Positions 9,227 to 19,106 of a stretch of 64,000 bases of DNA are shown one piece after another. The notes beneath the pieces were generated by a model. It saw only the letters and a list, made by a program, of their open reading frames with translations, searched no databases and was not told the origin of the DNA. Position 1 is the first letter of the stretch. Each line of letters opens with the position of its first letter. Position numbers and translations under genes: made by a program. The DNA is from Chloroflexus islandicus. GTDB lineage: Bacteria > Chloroflexota > Chloroflexia > Chloroflexales > Chloroflexaceae. Location: positions 62,001 to 126,000 of the forward strand of contig NZ_LWQS01000038.1 of NCBI RefSeq assembly GCF_001650695.1, read 5' to 3'.

Positions 9227-9558
9227 CCGGTCGAGCCAATCGACCATGTCATTCGCGCCCCCCGTTACGTTCGGGTTACGGGTTTCGCGTTCTGGGAAGG
9301 CACACGTAACACGCAACACCGAACGCCGAGCGGAAATCGCTGTCACGGCGACGAACGTCGCCTCGTGTGGAAGACAGCGTCGGGTGGGCTAGTGTGAGGC
9401 AGTATGGACGGCGCATACAACATACGCGCGATTCAGCGCTTCCCAAACTGCACACCTGCAAGCCGTGCGCAAGTAGGCCTTGCCTACTAGCCGCGCGAGT
9501 GACGCTGCGCGTTCTCGCTTCCCCGGCCACTGCATCAGGTGCAGGGCCTTTTTTCTTT
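9227..9558 (+). ncRNA. Candidate structured RNA (about 330 nt), unknown family
   Basis: The region runs from a strong promoter to an intrinsic terminator and encodes no plausible protein. Five inverted repeats are visible: GGTCGA/TCGACC (9229/9240), CCCGTTAC/GTTACGGG with one T-T mismatch (9261/9275), GGCGAC/GTCGCC closed by a GAAC tetraloop (9347-9362), GCAGT and GTGT with ACTGC and ACAC (9392-9403 with 9447-9455), and AGTAGG/CCTACT (9472-9488). The conserved sequences I know for RNase P RNA, tmRNA, SRP RNA and common riboswitches were not found. It could be a free small RNA or a cis leader for the decarboxylase 170 bp downstream. Confidence 0.5.
9525..9558 (+). terminator. Intrinsic terminator of the candidate RNA
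   Basis: GGCC-A-CTGCA pairs with TGCAG-GGCC around the loop TCAGG (one bulged A) and is followed at once by six T, then CTTT. It faces the promoter at 9192 on the same strand. Confidence 0.8.
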
Positions 9559-9729
9559 CCCTAACGCTGAATCGCTGATTCCATGGCTGCGCCAGCGCCG
9601 ATCGTGATCGGTTGGCGCTAGCCATTGCACGCCTGTGATCTGGCCCGTTACACGCGGGGCAGGTCTCGTCTTGCCTTGTTTTCGCTCTGCGGGTCATACC
9701 CGCCTCGTATTGCGGAGGAATGTGGTAAG

Positions 9730-11238
9730 TTGAAGACGCTAACCTTTGCCGACCTGATTGCACAGCAGACCGGCTTTGCCGGTGAGGGCCGCCTGACCGA
9801 TTTCGTGAGCCGCTACGACGGTGAGCTCTACTTCGGCGATCGTCTCAACTTAAACCGGCTGGCGCGCCAGCATGGCGCACCGCTTGAAGTGGTTTATACG
9901 CCCCAAATTACTGCCCAAGTGCAACGCATGATCGGCTGGGCCGAGCAAGCGCGCGCCGCGACCGAATACCCAGCCGCGTTCCACTACGCCTACGCCACCA
10001 AAGCCAATTTCGCCGCCGAAGCAGTGCAGACGGCGCTGGCCGCCGGAGCGCACTACGAAACCTCGGCGACGGCAGACCTGATCATTGCCCATGGTCTCTG
10101 GCGGCAAGGCATTCTGCCGGCAGACCGGCTGATCTGCTGCAATGGCTCGAAAGAGCCAGCCTACCGCGATGCGATCCGCAACCTGCGTCTCGACGGGTGC
10201 GAGACGGTGATCCCGGTGCTCGATGATCTTGATGAGCTGCGCGATCTGATCACCACCCCGGCGCCAATCCAGTTTGGTGTGCGCGAGCGCGCCGCCGGCA
10301 ACCGCGATGGCCGCCACCCCGGCAATGACCGCTTTGGCTTGACCACCGCCGAGATCGAGCAGGCGGCGGAATTGATTGCCGATAGCCACCATACGCTGGT
10401 GCTGTACCATGCCATGATCGGCAGCCAGATCGAAGACGAAGCCCACTTCCTCACGACCCTGCGCGCGTCGATCGAGAACTACTGCCGGTTGCGCCAGCGG
10501 GTGCCGACCCTGCGCTACTTCAACTTCGGCGGCGGCATGCCCACCTCTGGCTACCAGTTGACCTTCACGTTTGATTATCAGCGTTTCCTCAGCCGGCTAA
10601 TGGCGACGATCCGCGACCTTTGCGCTGATTATGGCGTGCCGGCGCCGGAACTGATCGGCGAGTTTGGTCGCTATACCGTTGCCACCCACAGCGCCTATCT
10701 GGTTGAGGTTGGCTCGGTCAAAGCGGGGCACGCCGGCCAACCCGATTGGTATCTGGTCAATGGCTCTATGATGGTCATGTTGCCCGACACTCTGTTTGTG
10801 AGCGGGCAGGAGTTTGTGATCTTGCCGCTGACCGATTGGGACAAGCCGGTGCGTCCGGTGCGGCTGGCCGGTCGCCGCACCTGCGACAGCGACGACATCT
10901 ATCCGCGGCCCGAACAGGCGCCGTTGTGGCTGCCGGCCACCGAGGGCGGCCTTGTGCTGGCCATCTTCGGCATTGGCGCCTACCAGCAGATGATTTCGGG
11001 GCGCGGCGGCGCGCACCACTGCCTGACCCCCGAAGCGGCCCGGTTTATCGTCGAAGAGCGCGATGGGCGGCTCAGCTCACGGATCACACCCCAACAAGAT
11101 CAGGCCACCATTATGCGCTTGTTGGGCTACCGGCCACAACCGACCGCCCTCCCGCTGACGCTGCCGTTCCGCCAACCGGTACGTCCGGCGGTGTTGCCGG
11201 CCCGGCGCCGGATGCGCGAGCGGGCGCTGTCGGTGTAA
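9730..11238 (+). CDS. Fold-III PLP decarboxylase, arginine decarboxylase-like
   Basis: This 502 aa protein is of the alanine-racemase-fold PLP decarboxylase group. YATKAN near residue 75 carries the PLP lysine, ICCNGSKE matches the C-N-G-x-K signature of biosynthetic arginine decarboxylase (SpeA), FNFGGGMP binds phosphate, and GEFGR and CDSDD lie in the C-terminal barrel. SpeA proteins are usually longer (about 630 aa), so a meso-diaminopimelate or carboxynorspermidine decarboxylase role is the alternative; polyamine synthesis is the likelier job. The start is a TTG placed 10 bases after GGAGGA (9714-9719). The frame is open upstream to 9625, but that part shows no homology-like sequence. Confidence 0.7.
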   Translation: MKTLTFADLIAQQTGFAGEGRLTDFVSRYDGELYFGDRLNLNRLARQHGAPLEVVYTPQITAQVQRMIGWAEQARAATEYPAAFHYAYATKANFAAEAVQTALAAGAHYETSATADLIIAHGLWRQGILPADRLICCNGSKEPAYRDAIRNLRLDGCETVIPVLDDLDELRDLITTPAPIQFGVRERAAGNRDGRHPGNDRFGLTTAEIEQAAELIADSHHTLVLYHAMIGSQIEDEAHFLTTLRASIENYCRLRQRVPTLRYFNFGGGMPTSGYQLTFTFDYQRFLSRLMATIRDLCADYGVPAPELIGEFGRYTVATHSAYLVEVGSVKAGHAGQPDWYLVNGSMMVMLPDTLFVSGQEFVILPLTDWDKPVRPVRLAGRRTCDSDDIYPRPEQAPLWLPATEGGLVLAIFGIGAYQQMISGRGGAHHCLTPEAARFIVEERDGRLSSRITPQQDQATIMRLLGYRPQPTALPLTLPFRQPVRPAVLPARRRMRERALSV

Positions 11239-11724
11239 GGTATCAGTGTGGGGCGACGCAAGGCGTCGCCCCACGTTCGCGACTGATCTACGCACCGTCA
11301 CCGGGTTGGCGGTGCAATGCATTGTTGCCGGCATTGCCTTCACCTAGCGCCATTCGCATCGGCTCGGCAAACACCGCCAGCAGCGGGGTTCGCCAGCGCG
11401 CCGGCAGCAATTGGCGCCACCCCATGCTCGTCGCGAACTACCTTCAGACCGGCCCCACAATGGTTTAAGGGCAGACAGCACACCTTCCGGAACCCGGCCC
11501 TAAGGGGCCGGGCTATCGTTACGAAGCCCGCTGCGCGGGCTGCTGGCTCCCACCAGCCCCTCTCCCACTGGCGCGGGAGAGGGGAGCAGAGAGCCGAGCG
11601 TTGAGACATCGCACAGCGATCAACGGTTGCACTCGACCAAACATGCTGTCCGCCCCTCAACCCACAATAGAGGGGCCGGTCTCAGACTTCCTCGCAGGTC
11701 TGAGACCAGCCCCTCTGCCATCAA
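11239..11724. repeat. Intergenic repeats between the decarboxylase and beta-helix genes
   Basis: A perfect 12-bp hairpin (GTGGGGCGACGC, loop AAG) at 11248-11274 follows the decarboxylase stop and may end its transcript, though no T-tract follows. About 11490-11700 holds the mosaic repeat also seen at 32030-32400, 50930-51000 and 51230-51400 (blocks reading CGGGCTTCGTAAC, CCCCTCTCCCACTGGCGCGG and CATCGCACAGCGATCAACGG). No gene is visible. Confidence 0.75.
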
Positions 11725-13062
11725 TTAGCGCGTCACCAACGGCGCCAATATCACACTCAACTCGAACGCGCCGATGTCACATCGACCACCCTGCGGACGG
11801 GAGACGCCGCGCTGGTCGGTAGCGGCGCAGGTAGCGTTGTCACCTGCATTGAACGCCGGACTGCCCGCAGTGAGCGGGAAGTAGGCCGGCGAGCCGGTCA
11901 GCGTACCAAGTTGCGGATCCTGCCCGACGATGTTGCCGTTCACGCCGTTGGTCAAACCGCAACCGGCGAACGCGCTCATGATATTGTTGGTGCTTGCGCT
12001 ACTTAATGTCCCCTCACAATCACCGCCGTTCACGCTATTAGCAAGGATCGTATTTCTAATCGTTGCACTACCGCTGCTGATCCGGACGTTGCCGCCGCCA
12101 TTGTTTGGGTTGGCGGGATTGCTGGAGAAGGTGCTGTTATTGACTGTCAGCGTACCGCTGCTCCAGATACCGCCTCCCTCGCCTAAAAAACCTTCGGCGC
12201 GGTTGTTGGCGAAGGTGCTGTTGGTCACTGTTAATGTGCCGAGGTTTCTGATGCCGCCGCCTTGGCCATTAGTATTGGCGACATTGCGATAGAAGGTAGT
12301 GGTATTGACCGTCAGGTTGCCATGGTTCGCAATCCCGCCGCCGTAGGTGGCGTTGTTGGAAGAGAAGTCGCTCGTATTCACCGTTAGTGTGCTGCCGGGA
12401 TTGTTGTAGATGGCGCCGCCGCTGTTGGCGGCGCTATTGCCAACGAAGACGCTGTTGACGATGGTCAAGGCGCCGCCGGCATTGTCAATGCCGCCGCCGA
12501 AGGTCGCGCTGTTGCCGGAGAAGGTGCTGTCAGCGACCGTGAGCGTACCGCTGCTGAAGTTGACAATGCTGCCGCCGCTGCCGGCATTGTTGCCGGAGAA
12601 GGTGCAGTTGCTGACTGTCAATGTGCCATTATTAACCACGCCGCCGCCGCTCAATGGGGTGCTTGCATTGGCAATGGTCAAATTGCGTAGCGTCAGGTTG
12701 GCGCCGCTGTCCACAATTATCACCCGCACCGCATTATTGCCGCTGATAGTGATGTTCCCGCCGCCATCAATCGTCAATGTTCCCGCGCCGCTCACAATGC
12801 TCGGCAGAAACAAGACCAGCGTAATCGTCCCGCTCACGCTGAAGGTGATGGTGTCATTACCGGCGCTCCCTGCGCCGCAATTAGCGTTGGCAGGGGTATT
12901 GTTCGCCGCTAGAATCGCTTCGCGCAGCGTGCAGAAGGTATCGTTCGTCGTGTTATCCTCCCGTGAGTTGACCACATACCCCGCTGCGTACACAGGCTGA
13001 GCAGGCTGCGGCACGAACAGCATTACCACCAGCAGAGCGATGACCAGACCCCATTGTTTCAC
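11725..13062 (-). CDS. Secreted CSLREA / right-handed beta-helix protein
   Basis: This 445 aa protein has an N-terminal signal peptide (about 1-27, ending VYAAG), then a CSLREA motif region (CTLREAILAANN at about residue 45), then about ten parallel-beta-helix coils marked by recurring GGGI.N.GTLTV.NSTFSGN patterns, as in chlamydial Pmp-like repeats. It ends SVILAPLVTR, a C-terminus shared with its neighbour. GTG 13062 is chosen because AGGAGG (13068-13073) sits 5 bases upstream and the signal peptide begins there. It is probably an exported surface or adhesion protein. A close paralogue lies directly upstream on the same strand. Confidence 0.8.
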   Translation of the reverse strand: MKQWGLVIALLVVMLFVPQPAQPVYAAGYVVNSREDNTTNDTFCTLREAILAANNTPANANCGAGSAGNDTITFSVSGTITLVLFLPSIVSGAGTLTIDGGGNITISGNNAVRVIIVDSGANLTLRNLTIANASTPLSGGGVVNNGTLTVSNCTFSGNNAGSGGSIVNFSSGTLTVADSTFSGNSATFGGGIDNAGGALTIVNSVFVGNSAANSGGAIYNNPGSTLTVNTSDFSSNNATYGGGIANHGNLTVNTTTFYRNVANTNGQGGGIRNLGTLTVTNSTFANNRAEGFLGEGGGIWSSGTLTVNNSTFSSNPANPNNGGGNVRISSGSATIRNTILANSVNGGDCEGTLSSASTNNIMSAFAGCGLTNGVNGNIVGQDPQLGTLTGSPAYFPLTAGSPAFNAGDNATCAATDQRGVSRPQGGRCDIGAFELSVILAPLVTR

Positions 13063-13203
13063 ACGAACCTCCTTGCATGAACCGATCTTAGTTGGAGCCA
13101 TCGCCCCACCGCACTTGTTCATCAGAACGGTGACCACCGTAACGTTCCCAGCTTGGCCCGCAAGCGCCGCCAGCGGGGGCCGGTCTGAGACCGGCCCTGC
13201 CTC

Positions 13204-15660
13204 TTACCGAACCACCAACGGCACCAATATCACACTCAGCTCGAACGCGCCGATGTCACATCGACCACCCTGCGGACGGGAGACGCCGCGCTGGTCGGTA
13301 GCGGCGCAGGTGCCGTTATTACCCGCGTTGAACGCCGGACTGCCCGCAGTGAGCGGGAAGTAGGCCGGCGAGCCGGTTAGCGTACCGAGTTGCGGATCCT
13401 GCCCGACAATGTTGCCGTTCGCGCCGTTGGTCAGGCCGCAGGCGTTGGTATTGTCTTCGATAAGATTGTTGTTGTTGGCGCCGGTCAGCGTCCCCACGCA
13501 ATCGCCGCCGCTCGCGCTATTGGCAATAATCGTATTCCGCAGTGTCGCGCTGCCGCCGTTGATCCGGATGCCGCCGCCATTCGTGGCGCTATTGCCGGAA
13601 AAGGTGCTGTTATTCACCGTCAACGTGCCATTGTTCCAGATGCCGCCGCCGCCGCTAGCGCCGCTGGCGGTGTTGGCAGAGAAGGTGGTGTTGGCAACCG
13701 ACAAGGTGGCCCCGCCATAGTTGGCAATGCCGCCGCCGCCGTTCACGGCGCTATTGCCAGAGAAGGCGCTATCGCTCACCAACAACGTACCACCAGCAAA
13801 ATTAGCGATGCCGCCGCCAGCGGCAGCGTTGCCATTCCGCAAGGTAACGCCATCCACGAAGAGCGTGCCGAAGTTGGCGACGCCAGCGCCGTCGCCGCCA
13901 ATGATGTTCCCGTTGGCAATCGTCAGTTTGCGCAGCGTAAGGTCGGCGCCGCTATTCACCCACATCACCCGCACCGCATTATTACCGCTGATTGTGACAT
14001 TCCCGCCGCCGTTGATCGTCAGCGCTCCTTGACCGCTGACAATGTTCGGCAGCATCGCGGTGAGCGTGATCGGCCCGCTCACGCTGAAGGTGATGGTGTC
14101 GGCAAGACTGCTAGCAGGGCCGCACCCGCTGGAACTGTTGTAGGCGGGATCGTTGTTGGCGGCCAAGATCGCTTCACGCAGCGAGCACAAGCCATCGCCG
14201 GCGGTAGTGGTGTCGTTTAGCGTATTGACGACATAACTGGCGGGTTGAAGGGTCAACTCATACGCGCCGATGTCGCAGACCGCGGTGCTGTTCCCGTCAC
14301 CGTCTTGCGGGCGAGGGAGGCCGTTTTGCGACTGATTGTTGACCGGCGCGGCGGCGCAAGTGGCATTGTCGCCAGCGTCGATCGCCGGACTACCCGCGTT
14401 AAGCGGAAAGTAGGCAGGTGAACCGATGAGCGTGCCGAGGTTAGGGTCTTGGCCGATGATGTTGCCGTTCACGCCGTTGGTCAAGCCGCAGGCGTTAGCA
14501 TTGTTTTCGATGAGATTGTTGTTGTTCGTACCGCTCAGCACACCGATGCAATCACCGCCGCTGGCGCTGTTGGCGATGATCGTGTTCTTGAGCGTCGCGC
14601 TGCCGCTCCCAATGAAGATGCCGCCGCCATTCGCGGCGCTATTGCCGGAAAAGGTGCTGTTCACGACCGTCAGCGTGCCAGAAGTGCTGTTATCAATGCC
14701 GCCACCATCGATAGCAGCACTGTTGGCGGAGAAGGTGCTGTTCACGACCGTCAGCACGCCGCTACTCGAAATGCCGCCGCCGTTGGCAGTGGCAGCTTCG
14801 TTGCCAACGAAGACGCTGTGATTCACCGTTAACGTGCCAAAACTGATGATACCGCCGCCTGAGGAGCCAGCGTTGTTGTTCGTGAACGTGCTGTGCGTGA
14901 CCGTCAGCGTGCCGCTGCTGGAAATGCCGCCGCCAGTCGTCACGGCGCTGTTGCTCAAAAACAGGCTGTTCGTGATCGTGAGCGTGCCGCCGGCGTTATT
15001 GTGGATGCCGCCGCCAAAGTCCAAGGTTGAACTGTTGCTCTCAAACGTGCTGTTACTGATGGTCAGGATACCACCGTTGGAGATGCCGCCGCCACCCAAC
15101 GCGCTGTTGCCAAAGAAGACGCTATCGGTGACCATTAGCGTACCACCGGGGAAATTGGCGATGCCGCCGCCACCCGACGCGCTATTATTCGAAAAGGTGA
15201 CGTTGTTCACGGTCAACGTCCCGGAGTTGGCAACGCCTCCGCCACTAAATGCGACACTCGCTTGTGCAATCGTCAGGTTGCGCAGGGTGAGATCGGCGCC
15301 GTTGTCCACAATCATCACCCGCACCGCATTATTGCCGCTGATGGTGATATTTCCGCCGCCGGCGATCGTCAGCGTTCCCTGCCCTGCCACAATAGCCGGT
15401 AGCGGCGCGCCGAGCGTGATCGTCCCGCTCACGCTGAAGGTGATCGTGTCATTACTGGCGCTCCCGGCGCCGCAGTTGGCGTTAACAGGGGTATTGTTCG
15501 CCGCTAGAATCGCTTCGCGCAGCGTGCAGGCGCTGTCGTTGGCAATCGTATCGGCCAGCGCATTGACCACATACCCTGCCGCGTATACAGGTTGAACGTG
15601 CTGCCGCGCAAACAGCATCACTATCAGCAGGAGCGCGCCGGCCCAACGCAACCGTTTCAT
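13204..15660 (-). CDS. Secreted beta-helix protein with two CSLREA units
   Basis: This 818 aa protein is a paralogue of the next gene. A signal peptide (MKRLRWAG... to VYAAG) is followed by a first CSLREA unit (CTLREAILAANN) with about ten helix coils, a joint with GAYELTLQPASYVVN near residue 505, and a second CSLREA unit (CSLREAILAANN) with a shorter coil set. It ends SVILVPLVVR. The internal duplication suggests fusion of two tandem copies. ATG 15660 follows GGAGGT. The likely role is a surface-exposed or adhesive passenger. Nothing suggests catalysis. Confidence 0.82.
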   Translation of the reverse strand: MKRLRWAGALLLIVMLFARQHVQPVYAAGYVVNALADTIANDSACTLREAILAANNTPVNANCGAGSASNDTITFSVSGTITLGAPLPAIVAGQGTLTIAGGGNITISGNNAVRVMIVDNGADLTLRNLTIAQASVAFSGGGVANSGTLTVNNVTFSNNSASGGGGIANFPGGTLMVTDSVFFGNSALGGGGISNGGILTISNSTFESNSSTLDFGGGIHNNAGGTLTITNSLFLSNSAVTTGGGISSSGTLTVTHSTFTNNNAGSSGGGIISFGTLTVNHSVFVGNEAATANGGGISSSGVLTVVNSTFSANSAAIDGGGIDNSTSGTLTVVNSTFSGNSAANGGGIFIGSGSATLKNTIIANSASGGDCIGVLSGTNNNNLIENNANACGLTNGVNGNIIGQDPNLGTLIGSPAYFPLNAGSPAIDAGDNATCAAAPVNNQSQNGLPRPQDGDGNSTAVCDIGAYELTLQPASYVVNTLNDTTTAGDGLCSLREAILAANNDPAYNSSSGCGPASSLADTITFSVSGPITLTAMLPNIVSGQGALTINGGGNVTISGNNAVRVMWVNSGADLTLRKLTIANGNIIGGDGAGVANFGTLFVDGVTLRNGNAAAGGGIANFAGGTLLVSDSAFSGNSAVNGGGGIANYGGATLSVANTTFSANTASGASGGGGIWNNGTLTVNNSTFSGNSATNGGGIRINGGSATLRNTIIANSASGGDCVGTLTGANNNNLIEDNTNACGLTNGANGNIVGQDPQLGTLTGSPAYFPLTAGSPAFNAGNNGTCAATDQRGVSRPQGGRCDIGAFELSVILVPLVVR

Positions 15661-16257
15661 AATGACCTCCGCGAATGTGTGGATGGAACAGCATACCGGA
15701 CTAGGAAACACGCCAGCACAACTATGCCCAGAGAACCTATGACGCTTGACTTCGATATTGGCAGCGCAATCGTACCCAACGCGAGCGGTTTCGCACCGGC
15801 GGCAAAGCCGGGCTAGGGCTGGTTGTGCTGCTCGATGCACCGGCAAGCAAACAACAGCCGGGGATCAGTAGCTTGTGGGATGCGATCACCATGGCGCAAT
15901 AACGAATCTGCCGATCAGAACGAGACTATCTGCATAGTAACGATCAAGCGTCCTCAAAACGTCCCCGCTGCGGCGAGCACAGCGGAGGTTCAACAGACAA
16001 CGCTCCCATCAAACTACCGAGCGAGCGGAGGGGTCACAAACGACAACGAGGCATTCTGCGGCGCCGTGGCCTACCACATCTCGAGCTAGACGGTTGGGCA
16101 TCGGACACAGGCGACGCACTCCCCAAGGCAACACGAGAGCAGACACAAGTTTTTAATGTGACCACTCTACCAAAAGCAATCGGCAAGTGGTACAATGAAT
16201 AAGCTGCATAGGCAGGCCCTATTGGTGTGCGCATCAGAATCAAACGGGGAGCGTTCC
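15661..16257. other. Intergenic region with no supported gene
   Basis: About 600 bases lie between the divergent beta-helix and response-regulator genes. Only short frames occur, none with a convincing ribosome site. A TACAAT hexamer at 16191-16196 could be the -10 box of the regulator promoter, but its -35 box is poor. Confidence 0.6.
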
Positions 16258-16938
16258 ATGAATATTTTGGTGGTTGATGATGACATTCCCAGCGCTAAAT
16301 TAACCTCGTATCTGCTTGAGGAAGCTGGCTACCGGGTTCTCCGCGCGCACGACGCCACCAGTATTATGCAAGTCATTGAGCAGCACAATCCCGATCTGAT
16401 CCTGCTCGACATCATGATGCCCAAGATCGATGGCTTTGAAGTCTGCCGGCAGATCAGGCGCAATTCCGATGTGCCGATTATCTTTCTGTCGGCGCGATCG
16501 CAACTGCAAGATCGGGTGATGGGGCTGCAAATCGGCGGTGATGACTACTTAGTCAAACCATTTGAGCCATCGGAGTTATTAGCCCGCGTTGAGGCCGTCT
16601 TGCGGCGGCGCAACGCTGATATGTTGAATACGTCAACGCGCCTCAGCCAAGGCAATATTACCCTTGATCCGGTCGAGCACAAAGTTATCTTTGCAGATGG
16701 CCGTGTGGTCGAATTGACCCCACTTGAATTTCGCCTGCTTTACTATTTGATGAAAAATGCTGGCCGCATTTTGAACGTGACCCAAATCTTGAGTAAAGTC
16801 TGGGGTTACGACTACGAAGGCGAGAGCAACCTCGTCGCCGTATACATCCGGCGCTTACGCACGAAAGTAGAAGAGGATCCGGATCATCCCCGCCATGTGA
16901 TTACGGTACGCAACCTTGGCTACAAGTTTGAACCGTGA
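16258..16938 (+). CDS. OmpR/PhoB-family response regulator
   Basis: This 226 aa protein has a receiver domain (1-115) with acidic pair D7-D9, phosphoacceptor D51 (LLDIMMP) and the LVKPF lysine. A winged-helix DNA-binding domain (about 128-226) carries the usual ELTPLEFRLL and VAVYIRRLRTKVE segments. ATG 16258 follows GGGGAGC; the frame is open a little further upstream without homology. The stop overlaps the start of the kinase gene (GTGA), so both are translated together. It probably controls envelope or stress genes in response to that kinase. Confidence 0.93.
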   Translation: MNILVVDDDIPSAKLTSYLLEEAGYRVLRAHDATSIMQVIEQHNPDLILLDIMMPKIDGFEVCRQIRRNSDVPIIFLSARSQLQDRVMGLQIGGDDYLVKPFEPSELLARVEAVLRRRNADMLNTSTRLSQGNITLDPVEHKVIFADGRVVELTPLEFRLLYYLMKNAGRILNVTQILSKVWGYDYEGESNLVAVYIRRLRTKVEEDPDHPRHVITVRNLGYKFEP

Positions 16939-19106
16939 ACCATGGCATCTCACCGGCCATCATGCGGTCTAATACCGAGCAACTGCAAACTATTATTCGT
17001 CGCCTATTGCCGTTGCCGGCACTAGGATTGAGTTGGGCGCTGACCCAATTTGACCTACCGCCACCGGTGCTTTGGGTTCTGATCGGTTATGCAGTTGTCA
17101 ATATCGGCTTGCTGTTCTGGATCCGTCGCATACCCCTGTTGACCGGGCGGCTGTTGATGGTCGCCGCGATCAGTGATGCCATTGCGCTCGGCTGGTGTAT
17201 CGCCACCGCCGCCTTAACTCCTGCCATAACTGTTATTCAGGGGATCAGCGCGCTGCGCGCATGGCGCTATCGCTTCTACTCATTGTGGTTAATGCTGATA
17301 CCGGGGAGCGTTGGTCTGTTGTTCGCGCTTGATATCCCAATAACGGCACTGCCCAATTCTGGCATATTTAGCAACCTCGCCGCATTTGGCAGCTTCCTCA
17401 TCAGTGCCGTGACTATCGCAACGCTGATCTTGTTTGGCAACCAGCGCAACCTCGCTGCGCGCGAATGGCGCGCGCGTTACGAGCACCTGCGTCACGAGCA
17501 GAAGCAACAGGTCGCCAGCCTTGAGGCATCGAACAATGATTTGCGCGATCGGTTGCGCCGGATGGAAGCGCTTGGCGAGAGTTTGCGCGCGATTAGCAGC
17601 TCGCTGAGCCTTGATGATGTGTTGCGCCAAATTCTCGACTCGCTGGCTTATATGTTAGGCGTACAGCGGATCGATGATGCAGCTTTGACCCTGATCCAGC
17701 GCACTGATCTCGAACACCGCATCCTGCACGCCGATCGCCATGCCACCGATTGGGCAAGCACCCTCGCGCAGGCCGTCATTGCGAGCCAACGCACCATCTT
17801 GCTCGACCGTCACGAGATCGAGCAGCGACCAGAATGGGCAGTGCTGGCCCGCCATGGATTTCGCGCTGCGCTCAGCGTTCCCTTGTTCGATCCGGAACAA
17901 CCGAGCCATGTGCGCGGCGCGTTGAGCGTGGTCAGCCACCAAGAAGAGGCTTTTTCGCTCGCCGAAGAACGCCATCTGACATCGTTCAGCATTCAGGCGA
18001 TGATCGCTATCCGCAACGCCGAACTGCACGTCCAGTTGAGCCGGCAGCAGGCGATGCTCAGCACGGTGTTGCACGAGATGGCCGATGGCCTGATAGTCTA
18101 CGACGATCAGGGGGCAGTCTATCTCGACAATGCCATCGCGCGCCGGGCCTTGGCGCAAAGCGCGGCCCACGATGGCACACTAGCCGCCCAATTGGCCAAC
18201 ATCGCGCGCTATCTTCATCAGGCAGGCGATTCGCTCGTCCGGGAAGTGCATAATGACGAGGGTGATGACAAGCAGTATTATCAGATCCACGGCACGCTGG
18301 TCAGCCCCTCGCCGGATACGCGCCTTGCTGTGCTGGTGTTGCATGACGTGACCGGCCAGAAGGCGCAAGAACAGCAGCGCCGCGAGTTTATCGCCAAAGT
18401 GTCCCACGAATTGCGTAACCCGCTCAACACGCTGCAAGGCTACCTCAAAATCGTGTTGAAACAGAGTGATAGCGTCGGGAAACTCAATGAACGTCAGCGT
18501 GAATTTCTGCAAGAAGTTGATAGTAGCGCCCGCCGGCTCGCCAAACGGATCGCCGAATTGATCGACCTGAACCGATCGGAAACTGGTCAGCTCAAGCTGA
18601 ATCTGGTGCGCACCAATGTGACTGATCTGATCATTGCCACCTGTATGCAGCAGCAACAACAGGTCAAAGAGCGTGATCTCGAATTGGTGTGGGATGTGCC
18701 CGATCAGTTGCCTGATATTATGGCTGATGAAGAACGGATTAGCCAAGTCTTAGTGAATCTGATCGAAAACGCAGCGAAAGCGACCTCTGCCGGCGGGAAG
18801 ATTACTGTCAGCGCCGACTTGCAGCACCCATATATCCATATTCACGTCACTGATACCGGTATCGGCATCCCGACCGAACAATTTGACAAGGTGTTTCGAT
18901 CGTTCTACAGCGAAGGCAACGGCAGCTCAAAAGGGCCGCATTTAGGACTAGGGTTGGCAATCTGTAAGCAATTTGTTGAAGCACACGGCGGTAATATTTG
19001 GATTGCGTACAGCGAGGTTGGCAAAGGAACGCGCTTTTCATTCTCATTGCCGTTACAGCACGAACGCACGTTTGGCGCCAATACTGGTGATCGGGCTATC
19101 GCATAG
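16935..19106 (+). CDS. Membrane histidine kinase with GAF and PAS-like domains
   Basis: This 723 aa protein has six hydrophobic segments (about 25-165), a coiled stretch (170-215), a GAF-like domain (about 220-360), a PAS-like region (375-475), then HisKA with H491 in FIAKVSHELRNP and a HATPase with NLIENAAKA, DTGIGIP and GLGLAICKQF. It is a complete, active-looking kinase. It starts with GTG overlapping the regulator stop by 4 bp; ATG 16962 is an alternative. The cognate pair is therefore clear, while the signal sensed is unknown. Confidence 0.92.
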   Translation: MNHGISPAIMRSNTEQLQTIIRRLLPLPALGLSWALTQFDLPPPVLWVLIGYAVVNIGLLFWIRRIPLLTGRLLMVAAISDAIALGWCIATAALTPAITVIQGISALRAWRYRFYSLWLMLIPGSVGLLFALDIPITALPNSGIFSNLAAFGSFLISAVTIATLILFGNQRNLAAREWRARYEHLRHEQKQQVASLEASNNDLRDRLRRMEALGESLRAISSSLSLDDVLRQILDSLAYMLGVQRIDDAALTLIQRTDLEHRILHADRHATDWASTLAQAVIASQRTILLDRHEIEQRPEWAVLARHGFRAALSVPLFDPEQPSHVRGALSVVSHQEEAFSLAEERHLTSFSIQAMIAIRNAELHVQLSRQQAMLSTVLHEMADGLIVYDDQGAVYLDNAIARRALAQSAAHDGTLAAQLANIARYLHQAGDSLVREVHNDEGDDKQYYQIHGTLVSPSPDTRLAVLVLHDVTGQKAQEQQRREFIAKVSHELRNPLNTLQGYLKIVLKQSDSVGKLNERQREFLQEVDSSARRLAKRIAELIDLNRSETGQLKLNLVRTNVTDLIIATCMQQQQQVKERDLELVWDVPDQLPDIMADEERISQVLVNLIENAAKATSAGGKITVSADLQHPYIHIHVTDTGIGIPTEQFDKVFRSFYSEGNGSSKGPHLGLGLAICKQFVEAHGGNIWIAYSEVGKGTRFSFSLPLQHERTFGANTGDRAIA

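Noticed and set aside
9227-9558. Identity as RNase P RNA, tmRNA, 6S or SRP RNA
   Set aside because: The length would suit RNase P RNA or tmRNA, but the conserved core sequences and a tRNA-like 3' end are not seen, and 6S and SRP RNA are shorter. A covariance-model search is needed to decide.
13390-15595. Long forward-strand frames opposite the beta-helix genes
   Set aside because: They mirror the repetitive GGN/AAN codons of the real genes and have Pro/Leu-rich or Ala/Gly-rich low-complexity products.
15738-15902. Possible gene remnant: two short frames, one ending in SSLWDAITMAQ
   Set aside because: Too short, broken by stops and without recognisable homology.
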